Shown here: positions 18,479 through 29,062 of the stretch, one piece after another
How positions within the stretch are numbered: position 1 is the first letter of the stretch
Layout: every line of letters begins with the position of its first letter
NCBI RefSeq assembly: GCF_034064985.1
Contig: NZ_CP139249.1
Span: 2,790,001 to 2,854,000 of the forward strand
Reading direction: 5' to 3'
From: Acinetobacter pittii
GTDB taxonomy: Bacteria; Pseudomonadota; Gammaproteobacteria; Pseudomonadales; Moraxellaceae
DNA length: 64,000 nucleotides
Program-made: the position numbers and the translations under genes
The notes under the pieces: model-generated
Seen by the model: only the letters and a program-made list of their open reading frames with translations
Database searches by the model: none
Told to the model about the DNA's origin: nothing

Positions 18479-20557
18479 TTATTTAATAATTTCTAATAGT
18501 GCCCTTTGAGCATTATGTAGTTTTTCACCCTCTGCTGGCTCAGCACGTACCCAAGTACCATCTGACTGTAACAACCAAGCTTGCTGGTTATCTTGCAAAT
18601 AGTTCACAAGTCCTTGTTGATAAATACGCTTTTTCAATGCAGGATCTTCAACAGGGAAACATGCTTCAACACGGTTAAATAAATTACGATCCATCCAGTC
18701 TGCGCTTGAGCAGTAAATACGTGCATCACCATTATTGCTAAAGTAATAAACACGAGTATGCTCAAGGAAACGTCCTACAATTGAGCGTACCCGAATATTT
18801 TCTGATAAGTTAGGTAAACCTGGACGTAAACAGCAAATAGAACGAATAATCAGGTCAATCTGAACACCCGCTTGAGATGCTTCATATAATTTATTGATCA
18901 ATTGAACTTCCGTTAAGGCATTCACTTTCACAATAATTTGAGCTTTACGCCCAGCCTTAGCATTAGCAATTTCTTCATCAATGAAGTTGATGAGCTGAGC
19001 ATGTAAGGTAAATGGCGCATGTAATAGCTTTTTCAATTTCGCCATTTTGCCCATACCTGTGAGTTCTTGGAATATGCGGTGCACGTCTTCACACAGGTCC
19101 TTGTCAGTCGTCATGAGACCATAGTCTGTATAAATTCGAGCATTCATCGCATGGTAGTTACCCGTTCCTAAATGAACATAACGCACCAGTTTGTTGTTTT
19201 CACGGCGTACGACCATAATCATTTTGGCGTGAGTTTTATAACCAACAATACCGTAAACAACAACAGCCCCCGCTTCTTGTAAAACGTTAGCGACTTCAAT
19301 ATTGGATTCTTCATCAAAGCGGGCACGTAATTCAATTACTGCAGTCACTTCTTTTCCATTACGTGCAGCTTCTGCCAAAATCTGTACAATTTCAGAGTCA
19401 GCACCACTACGGTAAAGCGTCTGCTTAATTGCCAATACTTGTGGATCGCGAGCAGCTTCACGAAGTAGCTGAATCACGGGTGCGAAAGATTCAAAAGGAT
19501 GATGAAGCAAAATGTCTTGCTTCTGCATTGCAGAGAAAATGTTCTCGGTCTTTTTAAACACTTTAGGCACAACCGGCGTATGCGAGTCATAACGCAAATG
19601 AGGGCGTTTAAAATTTGAAACCAGACGAGCTAAGTTTACAGGTCCATCAACTTTGTATAACTGCTCATCGGTTAAATCAAATTCTTCCAATAAATACTCA
19701 TAAATATGCTGTGGACAGTTATGAGTCACTTCTAAGCGAACCGCACGACCAAAACGTCGAGAACTTAATTCACCTTTTAAAGCTTTTGCTAAATCTTCAA
19801 CATCTTCATTTAATGCTAAGTCAGCATTACGTGTAACACGGAATTGATAACATCCAGTTGCAGTCATTCCAGGGAATAAATCTGACACATGCTCATGGAT
19901 AATTGCAGATAGCATAACGTGATGTTCTTTACCACCTGTTAACTCATCTGGCAGTCGAACCACGCGAGGTAATGAACGCGGTGCTGGTACCACGGCTAAA
20001 TCAATTTGACGACCGAAAGCATCTTTACCTTCTAAGGTCACAATAAAGTTTAAACTTTTATTGACGAGACGTGGGAATGGATGCGCTGGATCTAAGCTAA
20101 TTGGCGTTAATACAGGTGCAACTTGCTCTTGAAAATATTTTTTAATCCATGCCGACTGTGCTGGCGTTAACTCACCACGACGGAGAAAGCAAATATCTTC
20201 TTCACGTAACTTAGGTAAGATTTCTTCATTTAAAATACGATATTGACGTTCAATCGCAGCATGAGCAGTTTCAGAGATTTTTTGTAGAACTTGTCGTGGC
20301 GTCAATCCATCAGGGCTACGACTTTCATTACCAAGAGAAAATTGTTCCATTACCCCCGCAACACGAATTTCAAAGAATTCATCGAGATTACGTGAAAAAA
20401 TGAGCAAGAAATTCATTCGCTCAAGTAATGGATGTAAAGGGTCTACCGCTTGCTCCAATACACGCAAATGGAAGTCAAGAATAGACAATTCACGATTTAT
20501 ATAACGGTCATTATAACTATATTCTGTTGGGGTCGTTGGTGTAATCGCTGTATTCAT
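18479..20557 (-). CDS. ppk1: Polyphosphate kinase 1
   Basis: A 692-residue enzyme that reversibly polymerises ATP gamma-phosphate into polyphosphate. The N-terminal domain opens [19 protein letters not shown]. The catalytic phospholipase D-like domains contain the two histidine regions ([15 protein letters not shown], with the autophosphorylated histidine by analogy, and [23 protein letters not shown]), and the end shows [15 protein letters not shown]. The length is normal. It is a single gene; ppx is not adjacent. Polyphosphate links to phosphate supply, but no Pho box was seen here. Confidence 0.97.
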   Translation of the reverse strand: MNTAITPTTPTEYSYNDRYINRELSILDFHLRVLEQAVDPLHPLLERMNFLLIFSRNLDEFFEIRVAGVMEQFSLGNESRSPDGLTPRQVLQKISETAHAAIERQYRILNEEILPKLREEDICFLRRGELTPAQSAWIKKYFQEQVAPVLTPISLDPAHPFPRLVNKSLNFIVTLEGKDAFGRQIDLAVVPAPRSLPRVVRLPDELTGGKEHHVMLSAIIHEHVSDLFPGMTATGCYQFRVTRNADLALNEDVEDLAKALKGELSSRRFGRAVRLEVTHNCPQHIYEYLLEEFDLTDEQLYKVDGPVNLARLVSNFKRPHLRYDSHTPVVPKVFKKTENIFSAMQKQDILLHHPFESFAPVIQLLREAARDPQVLAIKQTLYRSGADSEIVQILAEAARNGKEVTAVIELRARFDEESNIEVANVLQEAGAVVVYGIVGYKTHAKMIMVVRRENNKLVRYVHLGTGNYHAMNARIYTDYGLMTTDKDLCEDVHRIFQELTGMGKMAKLKKLLHAPFTLHAQLINFIDEEIANAKAGRKAQIIVKVNALTEVQLINKLYEASQAGVQIDLIIRSICCLRPGLPNLSENIRVRSIVGRFLEHTRVYYFSNNGDARIYCSSADWMDRNLFNRVEACFPVEDPALKKRIYQQGLVNYLQDNQQAWLLQSDGTWVRAEPAEGEKLHNAQRALLEIIK

Positions 20558-20661
20558 GTCTAACTCAATTCTCTATCCAGCCAAAATCTCTATAAAACAG
20601 TATGCTGCAAAAATATGACAATTTGGTAAAAACTAAAAAATTAACACATCTTTAAACATCA

Positions 20662-21339
20662 TTATTCAGGAATCTGGGTGCTATTCATATAACGTAAAAT
20701 AACGCGTTTTCTATATTGTAGTTTACGATCGTTGCGGTGATCTTGGTAATATTTCGGATCTGGCAATAACGCGGCTAAAAAAGCAGCTTGTTCACGTGTT
20801 AAGCTTCTCGCACTTTTACCATAATAATATTGCGCGGCTGCTTCTACACCATAGCGATTTTTGCCAAATTCAACGGAGTTCATATACACCTCAAGAATTC
20901 GGCGTTTTGACCACATTCGCTCCATCATCCATGTTGCGATAGTTTCTTGGCCTTTACGAATAAACGAACGCTTGTTGTATAAAAACAAGTTCTTTGCAAG
21001 TTGCTGAGACACAGTAGATCCACCAGCAACCACTTCACCTTTTTCATTATTGCGCTCTAGAGCAAAACGAATACCATCCCAATCAAAGCCATGATGATAA
21101 ATAAACTTTGCGTCCTCTCCTGCTAAAATCGCATGTTTGAAATTGTCACTAATATCATCATAGTCAAGCCATTCATGAATAATCGGCTCTGAGGTATCTG
21201 ACCAATAATCTAATCGCATAAACATGGTGGTATCAACCTCATGTGTACGCCACCAAACCAAACTTGAGAAAATCCAAAGTTGAATAAGGAGAATTGCCCC
21301 AATAAAAATTAACAACACGCGAACAATAAAAGCTTTCAT
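20662..21339 (-). CDS. mtgA: Monofunctional biosynthetic peptidoglycan transglycosylase
   Basis: A 225-residue GT51 enzyme with one N-terminal membrane anchor (residues 1-25, [21 protein letters not shown]). The catalytic motifs are [17 protein letters not shown] (with the glutamate), [15 protein letters not shown], and the late [19 protein letters not shown] segment. It polymerises lipid II glycan strands in the periplasm and lacks the transpeptidase domain of class A PBPs. AGGA lies 7 bases before the ATG. A short gap separates it from the upstream end of ppk1, which is read in the same direction. Confidence 0.93.
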   Translation of the reverse strand: MKAFIVRVLLIFIGAILLIQLWIFSSLVWWRTHEVDTTMFMRLDYWSDTSEPIIHEWLDYDDISDNFKHAILAGEDAKFIYHHGFDWDGIRFALERNNEKGEVVAGGSTVSQQLAKNLFLYNKRSFIRKGQETIATWMMERMWSKRRILEVYMNSVEFGKNRYGVEAAAQYYYGKSARSLTREQAAFLAALLPDPKYYQDHRNDRKLQYRKRVILRYMNSTQIPE

Positions 21340-21415
21340 GTTCGTCCTGATCTCCTGTATTCAACTTTTTTCATGTTAAGCTGTTAAGCATGTTCATATA
21401 TAACAAAAGCATAGC

Positions 21416-22225
21416 ATGACTCAATATCAGCCTCCGCACATTAATCGTAAACTCAATGTACAAACTTGGTGGCTGACCGCCTTATTGATCTTGATTAATG
21501 TAGGTTTGTTTGTCTGGCAAATTGCAACTGGTGTCGATATTAGCGACCCAGCCATGAAAGATGCTATTCATTGGGGGGCAGATTTTACCCCACTTACTTT
21601 TACTGGGCAGCCCGAACGCCTATTTACCAGCATGTTTTTTCATTTTGGTCTTGTTCACCTCATGCTTAACATGTGGGCCCTCTATATTTTTGGTAATGTT
21701 GCTGAGTCACTATTTGGCCGCTTCTATTTTATAGGCATGTATTTACTTGCTGGCTTATTCGGTAGTCTTTTAAGTAGTTATATGACGATTCAAAATGGAC
21801 ATGAATTACTGCAACATTTTGACCCAAGCTTACTTCCGCATGTCAGTGCAGGTGCTTCAGGTGCCGTGATGGGATTAGGTGCTGCGTTAACCGTTCTTTC
21901 CTTATTTCCACCGCTTTCACATCAAGCCTACATACTCGATAAAAAAGCATTATTAATGATTATGGCCATCAACCTTGTTTTTGGTTTTGTCGCAACGGGT
22001 ATTAATAATGCCGCGCATATTGGCGGCATGATTATTGGAGCATTCCTTGCGCTAATGTGGTACTTAAGCTATGTCAGCAAGTTAAAAACTATACTTAAAA
22101 TTTTCGGCTTATTAGGCGCAGTAATTATTACAGGTGGTTTTTATATGTACTGTGTACAAATCAACTCACCATTACTTCCGCTATGGCATGAAATCATCAT
22201 CCAGAACCCTGATATTATTCCTTAA
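21416..22225 (+). CDS. Rhomboid intramembrane serine protease
   Basis: A 269-residue membrane protein with about seven hydrophobic segments. The catalytic serine lies in SAGASGAVMG (S148) and the catalytic histidine in NNAAHIGGMIIG (H201), both present, so it should be active. The conserved HxxxN-like segment FFHFGLVHLMLNMWAL is also seen. It cleaves transmembrane substrates; its target is unknown. It is convergent with the ABC exporter permease gene, with one base between stop codons and no terminator. A second rhomboid gene lies at 32065-32682. Confidence 0.9.
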   Translation: MTQYQPPHINRKLNVQTWWLTALLILINVGLFVWQIATGVDISDPAMKDAIHWGADFTPLTFTGQPERLFTSMFFHFGLVHLMLNMWALYIFGNVAESLFGRFYFIGMYLLAGLFGSLLSSYMTIQNGHELLQHFDPSLLPHVSAGASGAVMGLGAALTVLSLFPPLSHQAYILDKKALLMIMAINLVFGFVATGINNAAHIGGMIIGAFLALMWYLSYVSKLKTILKIFGLLGAVIITGGFYMYCVQINSPLLPLWHEIIIQNPDIIP

Positions 22226-22226
22226 A

Positions 22227-24686
22227 CTACAATTGGTTTAATTCTCTTAAACTTTGTAAAGGTGGTAAATTACAGAGATAGCCTAGTCGATAACGACCAA
22301 TCAAGGCACAAACCAGCATCATGCCAAGAGGTAAAATCAGCCATATTTCAATATGCCACTGTATTGCCATATTCATTTTATAACTTGCGATCGCACTAAT
22401 CACTTCTGCAAAACAGCAGGCAACTATGCCTGCTAACAGACCTAAAAACCCAATCTCAAAACTGAGCATTTGCTTCATTTTATTTTTAGATAAACCAAAT
22501 GAGCGTAGTAAAGCAACTTCACGGCGTCGCTCATCCATTAATAAATTTAGACAAGCAATTAAAACGAGTATTCCAGAAAAACCGACTAATGCCGCTAGAA
22601 CAGTTACTATTTTGACCAAAACATTCATTAAGCGCTTTACTTCATCTAAAATCCGATCAACATCAATAAATACGGTATTTGAGAACTGCTGAATAATATT
22701 GATCATTTTTGGTTGATCTTGCTTAGGCACATAGAAACTACCTAAATAACTTCCAGCATTTTCGTCTAAGGTTTTAGGTGAAAAAATAAAGAAAAAGTTA
22801 GGGCTAAAACTTTCCCACTCTACGCTCCGGAAATTCACAACTTTGGCCTGCAAGGTCCCTTCTGGCAGACTAAAGGTAAGTTTGTCTCCAATTTGGATTC
22901 CTAAACTTTCGGCAGTTTTACTTTCAACTGAAACTTGCCCTACATCATTAAATTGAGTTTGACCATTTGTAATGACATTGTCATTTGGTAGTAGATTTGA
23001 TTGAGTCAAATTCAGTTCACGGCGCAAAGAATTGTTTTGCTTTATAGCCTCTTCTGAAAAAGGCACATCATTCTTGGCTACCAGTCGGCCACGAATATTT
23101 GGATATAACGGTGTGCTTTGCCAACCATGTTGCTTTAACTGTTGCTCAAAGGCTTTTAAATCGAATGGAGGCAATCCATAAACAAATTGATTCGGTGTTC
23201 CTTCGGGAAGTTGTTGTTGCCAACGCTCCAATAAATCTGTTCTTAATACACTGAGTACCGTAATGAGGCTTAAGCCTAAAGCCAATGCGGTAATTTGTAA
23301 GGCACTCTGTGATGGGGAACGAATATAAAAAGACAAACGATTTTTCAGCTTTTTTAAGCTACGAAGCAATAGCCAAACAACGGTATAAAGCAAAATACAA
23401 AGAACAATAATGGCTGCCAAAACCAGAATGCTGAGCATTAAGTTTTCGCTCAACACCAAACTAAAAACGATCAGGCTACTAATGCCAGCAAAAAACATAA
23501 AGAATAAAGATTTGCGAGATTTGGCTTGCTCGCGAATAACACGGATGGGAGGAGTATTTAACAATTCCCAAATGCTTGGCAAAATAAAACCAAGCAGTAC
23601 GATCACACTCGTAAAAATAGCAATTGGTAAAGGTCCAACTAAAAGTGGTATGACCGAAAAACTTAGCTCTAATTGAGGTATTAATTGCAGCATAAGCTGG
23701 AGCAGGCCATAACCCATAATTAAACCTAATAGACTGCCCAACACAATTGAAATCGCACTGACAACACTAAGTAATCCAATATATGCCCACAAGATTTGGA
23801 ACTTACTGGCTCCTAAGCATCTGATCAGCGCAATATGATCTTGGTTTTGTTGCACATAACGTTGACTCGTTAGAGCGATGGCAATACCACATAATAAAAT
23901 CGTTAAAATATTAGCTAATTGCAAAAAGGTATCTAGGTTTTCAAGCGGACGTAATAATCTACTGTTTGATTCACTTGCATCACGCAAACGTAAACCCGTA
24001 GTTTCATCTGCATCTTTAGCTGTTTGATGCTGTTGCTTAAATTGCTTTGAAAATGTCTGAACCTGTTCAGGGCTACCCGCCATCAATAAACGATAGTCAA
24101 TTCTACTCCCTGTCTGAATCGCATGAGTCTTAGCAATATCAGCTTGATGAATAATAACGGTTGGAGAAAAGCCTGAAAAACCGAGTTCCTGATTTGAATC
24201 ACGCAAAATCACGCCACTAAAATGGAAGCTGCCATCAGCAATAGAAACAGTATCTCCTCGCTTTACTTTAAGTAAATCGGCTGCTCTTTGACTTAGCCAA
24301 ACTTCACCAGATTGAATCGCTTTAGCGTTTGGTTCAATTTCCAACTGTCCTCTGAGTGGAAATAAAGGCTCAATTGCCTTTACATTCACCATGACAAACT
24401 GATCTTGTGTATGAGCCATCGAGCTAAATATCGTGACATTAGTTTGTTTTAAACCAAGCTGCTCTGCCCTTTTTTTCCACGACTGTTCGATAGGCTCATT
24501 ATTCGACAGAACTAAATCAGCACCTAGCATTTGAGAAGCTTGCAGACTTACTGCATTTTTAACTTGGTCGTTACTAAATTTCAGGGCAGTTGTTGCACTG
24601 ATCGCAAGCGATAAAGCAATAATGAGTAGATATAATCCACCAGTACGAAAGCTTTGTAGCAACAGAGGCTTAAGAAGATTACGCAT
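22227..24686 (-). CDS. FtsX-like ABC exporter permease (YbbP type)
   Basis: An 819-residue permease with an N-terminal helix, a large periplasmic MacB-like domain (about 40-240), three or four central transmembrane segments, a second periplasmic domain (about 490-660) and C-terminal helices; FtsX-like segments are near 245-370 and 690-800. The length and the double-core layout match YbbP. It forms an ABC complex with the ATPase encoded immediately upstream (3 bases between genes). The E. coli ybbA-ybbP pair sits next to tesA, as here, which supports the assignment. The exported substrate is unknown. Confidence 0.85.
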   Translation of the reverse strand: MRNLLKPLLLQSFRTGGLYLLIIALSLAISATTALKFSNDQVKNAVSLQASQMLGADLVLSNNEPIEQSWKKRAEQLGLKQTNVTIFSSMAHTQDQFVMVNVKAIEPLFPLRGQLEIEPNAKAIQSGEVWLSQRAADLLKVKRGDTVSIADGSFHFSGVILRDSNQELGFSGFSPTVIIHQADIAKTHAIQTGSRIDYRLLMAGSPEQVQTFSKQFKQQHQTAKDADETTGLRLRDASESNSRLLRPLENLDTFLQLANILTILLCGIAIALTSQRYVQQNQDHIALIRCLGASKFQILWAYIGLLSVVSAISIVLGSLLGLIMGYGLLQLMLQLIPQLELSFSVIPLLVGPLPIAIFTSVIVLLGFILPSIWELLNTPPIRVIREQAKSRKSLFFMFFAGISSLIVFSLVLSENLMLSILVLAAIIVLCILLYTVVWLLLRSLKKLKNRLSFYIRSPSQSALQITALALGLSLITVLSVLRTDLLERWQQQLPEGTPNQFVYGLPPFDLKAFEQQLKQHGWQSTPLYPNIRGRLVAKNDVPFSEEAIKQNNSLRRELNLTQSNLLPNDNVITNGQTQFNDVGQVSVESKTAESLGIQIGDKLTFSLPEGTLQAKVVNFRSVEWESFSPNFFFIFSPKTLDENAGSYLGSFYVPKQDQPKMINIIQQFSNTVFIDVDRILDEVKRLMNVLVKIVTVLAALVGFSGILVLIACLNLLMDERRREVALLRSFGLSKNKMKQMLSFEIGFLGLLAGIVACCFAEVISAIASYKMNMAIQWHIEIWLILPLGMMLVCALIGRYRLGYLCNLPPLQSLRELNQL

Positions 24687-24689
24687 AGT

Positions 24690-25382
24690 TTAACCACCCT
24701 GTACTGTCTTTAGTCGTCCATCATCTAACTCAACATGACGCTGACATAGGGTTGCTAAATTACGATCGTGGGTCACCAAAATCAGAGTCGTACCTAACTC
24801 TCGGTTTAAATCAAAGAGTAAGCTTTCGATTTCTTGAGCCGTCTGACCATCTAGGTTTCCAGTCGGTTCATCCGCAAAAATAATTTGTGGTTCTGCGATA
24901 AGAGCGCGTGCAATTGCCACACGTTGTTGCTCGCCACCAGATAAGACTTTAGGCGTTTGTTCAACTTGACGACTCAGCCCTACTCGATGCAACCAATCTA
25001 AAGCTTTTTTCTCAGCTGTTTTATAATCAAAGTCTTTACGTAATCGTAAAGGTAACATCACATTTTCAAGCGCACTCAACTGAGGCAGAAGTTGAAAAGA
25101 CTGAAATACAAAACCAATATGCTGCATTCTGATTTGGGCACGTTGTTCCTCTGTTAACTGATGAACAGCTTGACCACACAACCAGACTTCGCCTTCAGAC
25201 GGTTGATCTAAAGTCGCCAAAATTCCTAGTAAGGTTGATTTACCTGAGCCGGAACGTCCCGTAATTGCTACCTGTTCCCCTTCAAAAATCTCTAAATCAA
25301 TATCTTTTAAAATCGTAAACTGATTTTGGTTAATCTGAATAGTTTGTGTAACTTGATGGGCAGCAATGATGGGTTGTGGCAT
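24690..25382 (-). CDS. ABC transporter ATPase (YbbA/LolD type)
   Basis: A 230-residue ATPase with Walker [10 protein letters not shown] (about residues 40-48), ABC signature [15 protein letters not shown], and Walker [11 protein letters not shown], followed by the H-loop VTHD. It belongs to the LolD/MacB/YbbA branch that powers FtsX-like permeases. It is cotranscribed with the permease, 3 bases apart. The tesA-like gene starts 45 bases away in the opposite direction, as in E. coli. Confidence 0.9.
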   Translation of the reverse strand: MPQPIIAAHQVTQTIQINQNQFTILKDIDLEIFEGEQVAITGRSGSGKSTLLGILATLDQPSEGEVWLCGQAVHQLTEEQRAQIRMQHIGFVFQSFQLLPQLSALENVMLPLRLRKDFDYKTAEKKALDWLHRVGLSRQVEQTPKVLSGGEQQRVAIARALIAEPQIIFADEPTGNLDGQTAQEIESLLFDLNRELGTTLILVTHDRNLATLCQRHVELDDGRLKTVQGG

Positions 25383-25426
25383 GATGTGAAAAGTCCTATG
25401 TATTCAGAATCAGGGTCGAAGTACAA

Positions 25427-26050
25427 ATGTATAAATCTTTTTTGATTGGTTCTAAAAGCATCATGCTTATCTCATTAAGTATGCTGCCTATGCTTGTATC
25501 GGCGAAAACTATTTTAATTTTAGGAGATAGTATTAGTGCCGGTTACGGAATTGATCCCAAACAAGGTTGGGTACAATTACTGCAAAAACGCTTAGACCAA
25601 CAGTATCCCAAACAACACAAAGTGGTCAATGCAAGTGTTAGTGGAGAAACGACTAGCGGTGCTTTAGCTCGATTACCTAAATTATTGCAGACCTATAAGC
25701 CCAATGTGGTCGTGATTGAATTAGGCGGGAATGACGGCTTGCGTGGTCAACCGCCTCAAATGATCCAAAAGAATTTGGATCAGCTCATTCAGTTAAGCCA
25801 AAAACAAAAAGCCAAAGTTATTCTTTTTGGTATGAAAATTCCGCCAAATTATGGGGCTGCGTATAGCAAAGCTTTTGAAAATAACTATAAAGTTGTCAGC
25901 CAAAAATATCAGGTGAAATTACTTCCGTTTTTTCTAGATGGTGTTGCTGGTCAAAAACAGCTTATGCAAAATGACTTAATTCATCCAAATGCTCAAGCAC
26001 AGTCAAAACTAGTTAATTTAGCTTATCCATATATAAAAGGTGCCCTATAG
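25427..26050 (+). CDS. tesA: Arylesterase / multifunctional acyl-CoA thioesterase I-like GDSL hydrolase
   Basis: A 207-residue exported SGNH/GDSL hydrolase. A signal peptide (about residues 1-26, ending MLVSA) precedes block I LILGDSISAGYGI. Block III is ELGGNDGLRG and block V is DLIHPNAQ. TesA of E. coli is a periplasmic thioesterase, protease I and lysophospholipase L1; Pseudomonas homologues are arylesterases. It is divergent from the ybbA-like ATPase. The start could also be the ATG 12 codons inside (MLISLSMLPML), which would also leave a working signal. Confidence 0.88.
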   Translation: MYKSFLIGSKSIMLISLSMLPMLVSAKTILILGDSISAGYGIDPKQGWVQLLQKRLDQQYPKQHKVVNASVSGETTSGALARLPKLLQTYKPNVVVIELGGNDGLRGQPPQMIQKNLDQLIQLSQKQKAKVILFGMKIPPNYGAAYSKAFENNYKVVSQKYQVKLLPFFLDGVAGQKQLMQNDLIHPNAQAQSKLVNLAYPYIKGAL

Positions 26051-26059
26051 GCACCTTTT
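26035..26059. terminator. Terminator at the end of the tesA-like gene
   Basis: Stem AAAAGGTGCC/GGCACCTTTT with a 5-base loop. It overlaps the tesA stop codon and also lies downstream of the convergent carbonic anhydrase gene. Confidence 0.75.
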
Positions 26060-26081
26060 AGTTTTAAATATTTTATTTTGA

Positions 26082-26696
26082 TCAGAAATCAAAAAAAGTA
26101 ACTTCACCAGTTTCAAGTGAATATTCTGCACCAACAACAATCAACTCACCTTTTTCAATCAAGCTTTCAAGCACACTTGAACCATGACGTAATTGATTGA
26201 CCGAAGCAAAAACGTTTGAACGTACCGCATGACATGAAAGTTTTTTCAAATCATTTTTCAAATCAGTCTGCATTAAAATTTCAACTGATGGGCGAACACG
26301 GTTCACAATCGACATTAAGTTAGATGATGGCGGTTGATCAGGGTTCATTAACGTATCAATTGTTGCCTGAATTGCGCCACAATGACTGTGTCCTAATACA
26401 ACTACAACCGGGCAGTCATAACGCTCTGCCGCGAACTCGACACTACCGACTTGTGAAGGTGCAACCACATTACCTGCAACACGAATTACGAATAAGTCAC
26501 CAAGACCTTGATCAAATACCATTTCTGCTGGAACACGAGAATCTGAGCAGCCTAATACAATTGCAAACGGATTTTGATCCTTGGCCATTTCAGCACGTTC
26601 ATGATGCGATAAGGTTTTTGCAAGGGAAGTATTTCCATTTACAAATCGTTGATTACCAGCTTTCAGACGATCTAAAACTTCTTGCGCAGTAGGCAT
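26082..26696 (-). CDS. Beta-class carbonic anhydrase
   Basis: A 204-residue cytosolic zinc enzyme that interconverts CO2 and bicarbonate. The zinc ligands are visible: CSDSR (Cys and Asp-Arg pair) and HSHCGA (His and Cys), with GNVVAPSQVGSVEFA between. I set the start at the ATG at 26696 (MPTAQEVLDRL); the frame also opens at a TTG eight codons earlier. The N-terminal residues PTAQEVLDRLKAGNQRFVNG match the family opening. It is convergent with the tesA-like gene, with 31 bases between stops. No cotranscribed SulP-type transporter is present. Confidence 0.93.
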   Translation of the reverse strand: MPTAQEVLDRLKAGNQRFVNGNTSLAKTLSHHERAEMAKDQNPFAIVLGCSDSRVPAEMVFDQGLGDLFVIRVAGNVVAPSQVGSVEFAAERYDCPVVVVLGHSHCGAIQATIDTLMNPDQPPSSNLMSIVNRVRPSVEILMQTDLKNDLKKLSCHAVRSNVFASVNQLRHGSSVLESLIEKGELIVVGAEYSLETGEVTFFDF

Positions 26697-26980
26697 TTTA
26701 TATTTCCATTGTTTTTTCAAGGTTAGAAATCATTTTAATGTGTCAAAATTTGAATGTCACTGACAAAAAATAAATCCTTTGTCATGAAAAAAATGAAAAA
26801 TACGTCATCTTATTTAATGTAGATTTTATAGCAAATTCCCTGCTATTTAGCGAAAAAATAGACATACTTTGGTTGTTGGATTGACTATAATTTTCTTCAT
26901 TCCAAACATTTGGCAAATGACTCATTGGCAAAGTTTTTCAATAATTTTTCAAACTCGCTTAAGCATCAAGGATGAAATCT

Positions 26981-28006
26981 ATGGCAAGGCTGTCCACATC
27001 AATTAAAGCCTCTATGAAAAAAACTGCTACCGCCCTGACTTTGGCTTGTAGCGTATTGTCAGTCATGAGCATTTCCCAAGTGCAGGCAGCCGATAATATT
27101 GATGTCAGCTTTCAAACAATATTACAGCAAGAGCGTAGTTGGGCCGGACTACAAAGCAAAAGTCTAAAGGTCGGCGATATCACTTGGTCGTATAGTGAAG
27201 GTGGCTCTAGCACAAAGCCTACTTTACTACTCATTCATGGTTTAGCGGGCAGTCGTGATAACTGGAACCGAGTGGCTCGTTATCTCACCACAAACTACCA
27301 TGTTATTATTCCGGATTTACCGGGTAGCGGTGAAACTATCGTTTCTCAAGACTTTGACTATTCGGTTCCGAATCTTGCAGAAAAATTACGTCGATTTGTG
27401 GAAGCTGCAAATTTAAAAGGCCCAATCCATATTGCTGGACATTCACTCGGCGGCTCTATTGCCCTACTCTATGCTGGACAATACCCATTTGAAACAAAAA
27501 GTCTATTCTTGGTAGATAGCGGCGGTATTTTTCGTTCAGCCAACACAATTTATCTCAAAGATCCAACCTATCTAAAACAACTTTTAGTATCTAAAAAAGG
27601 CGACTTTAATTATTTATTAAAACAAACCATGTTTAATCCTCCATTTATTCCTAAAGAGTTTTTGCAAGCTCAAGAAAAATTGATGATTGATCAGGCGCCT
27701 CAAACACAAAAACTGGTTGATCAACTAATTGCACTTAATAAGGTTTATACGCCAGATTCATTTGCAGTACTTACCAAAACAATTGATGCACCGACGCTCA
27801 TTTTATGGGGTAAACAAGATAAAATTATTAATGTCGAAGTCGCAAGTGAACTAAAACGACTTTTAAAGAATGCTCAGCCTCCTGTTATTTTAGAAAATGT
27901 AGGCCATATGCCAATATTGGAAGCTGAACAGTTGGTTATGCAACAATATCTACCGTTTTTACTTAAAGTAGAAACAAATCAGTCTTTAAAAACGACTACG
28001 CCTTAA
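26981..28006 (+). CDS. Exported alpha/beta-hydrolase (lipase-like)
   Basis: A 341-residue hydrolase with an N-terminal signal (KKTATALTLACSVLSVMSIS and cleavage after VQA). The core shows LLLIHGLAGSRDNWNRVA (oxyanion HG), the nucleophile elbow GHSLGGSIA, an acid region WGKQDKIIN and the histidine GHMP. It should act in the periplasm or outside on an ester. AAGGA lies 8 bases before the ATG at 26981; an ATG three codons earlier overlaps that site and is less likely. It precedes an unrecognised gene by 26 bases, so the two are probably one transcript. Confidence 0.85.
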   Translation: MARLSTSIKASMKKTATALTLACSVLSVMSISQVQAADNIDVSFQTILQQERSWAGLQSKSLKVGDITWSYSEGGSSTKPTLLLIHGLAGSRDNWNRVARYLTTNYHVIIPDLPGSGETIVSQDFDYSVPNLAEKLRRFVEAANLKGPIHIAGHSLGGSIALLYAGQYPFETKSLFLVDSGGIFRSANTIYLKDPTYLKQLLVSKKGDFNYLLKQTMFNPPFIPKEFLQAQEKLMIDQAPQTQKLVDQLIALNKVYTPDSFAVLTKTIDAPTLILWGKQDKIINVEVASELKRLLKNAQPPVILENVGHMPILEAEQLVMQQYLPFLLKVETNQSLKTTTP

Positions 28007-28032
28007 ATAAAACTTCAAACTTGTGAGACCTT

Positions 28033-29040
28033 ATGTCTACCCAACCACTTATTGAAAAACTTATTGAAGCTCATCTAGATTTTTTAGATGAGCAATTTGC
28101 TCAGACTCAGGTGATTCAACAAGAGTTTGAGCAGTTTTATCATTGGTTGGGGAGTCGGCAATTACAACATCTGTGGACTTTTGAACAAATTCAAAAGCTC
28201 ATTCAGAAGCAGATTTTAAACACGCCTGCTTCTAATTTTCTGATTGAACAAATTGCTGAGCATATTCGCTTTGCATTGATCCATCCTGCAAATGACACGG
28301 CAACTGTTGAAGATGTTATTCCTGTTCTAACGATTGACCGAATTGCACAATACGTTGCAAGTAAAGAAGAGCACCGTAAAAAACTGATTAAAACGATTGT
28401 GAATAACCCTGCCTTTTCAGCCCTGCTAACGCAACTAATTCAGCAAACAATGCATGATTATTTAGATGAATCAATGTCAAAGCGTGTACCAGGTGTAGGT
28501 CGTTTCATGAAAATGGGTAAATCTGTTTTAGAAACAGTAACTGACTCAAATCTGGACGACACGATTAATCATTATTTGCAAAAGAATATTTTAAAATTAA
28601 GCCAGATGAGTGAGCGTGTTTTAAATCAACATTTTGACAATGATAAGCTCTACCATTTTCAGGCAAATGTTTGGCATAAAGTTAAAGCCATGCCGCTTTC
28701 TGTTTTAAAAAATTATGTAGAGGTTCAGGATTTATCAAAAACTGTGGGTTTAGGGTATGAAATCTGGGACTACATTCGTCAAACCGATTATTTAAAACAA
28801 CAAGTACATGACGGCATTTATACTTGGTATGTCCGTAATCAGGAACGTAATTTTCACTTGTTACTTCGTGACCTCAATATTGACGAAAGTTTAGTGAAGC
28901 ATGAACTGACCGCATTGCTTGTACCCGTACTACAACAATTAGTCACAACCGGACATTTAAGACGCCGTGCCCGTATTTACCTGGAAAAGTTTTATTATTC
29001 TGAAAAAACATTAGATATTTTAAATAACAAAGGCGCTTAA
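28033..29040 (+). CDS. Hypothetical protein, 335 residues, cotranscribed with the hydrolase
   Basis: I do not recognise this protein. It is soluble, leucine- and glutamine-rich, and helical in appearance throughout, with no signal peptide or transmembrane segment. A repeated pattern of amphipathic helices (for example around 20-110 and 120-240) and a central MSKRVPGVGRFMKMGKSVLETV segment are visible. The gene follows the exported hydrolase by 26 bases and is followed by a terminator. Because the hydrolase is exported and this protein looks cytosolic, a direct partnership is not evident. Confidence 0.75.
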   Translation: MSTQPLIEKLIEAHLDFLDEQFAQTQVIQQEFEQFYHWLGSRQLQHLWTFEQIQKLIQKQILNTPASNFLIEQIAEHIRFALIHPANDTATVEDVIPVLTIDRIAQYVASKEEHRKKLIKTIVNNPAFSALLTQLIQQTMHDYLDESMSKRVPGVGRFMKMGKSVLETVTDSNLDDTINHYLQKNILKLSQMSERVLNQHFDNDKLYHFQANVWHKVKAMPLSVLKNYVEVQDLSKTVGLGYEIWDYIRQTDYLKQQVHDGIYTWYVRNQERNFHLLLRDLNIDESLVKHELTALLVPVLQQLVTTGHLRRRARIYLEKFYYSEKTLDILNNKGA

Positions 29041-29056
29041 AGCGCCTTTGTTATTT
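29022..29056. terminator. Bidirectional terminator between convergent genes
   Basis: Fifteen-bp stem AAATAACAAAGGCGC/GCGCCTTTGTTATTT with a 5-base loop, overlapping the end of the 335-residue gene and just before the TonB receptor stop at 29063. Confidence 0.85.
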
Positions 29057-29062
29057 AACTAA

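Noticed and set aside
18296..18496. 66-codon open frame between the SPOR gene and ppk1
   Set aside because: AT-rich, no ribosome site, runs through the ppk1 terminator; composition is not coding-like.
26697..26720. TTG start extending the carbonic anhydrase by 8 residues
   Set aside because: The ATG at 26696 gives the normal family N-terminus and has GGAAA upstream.
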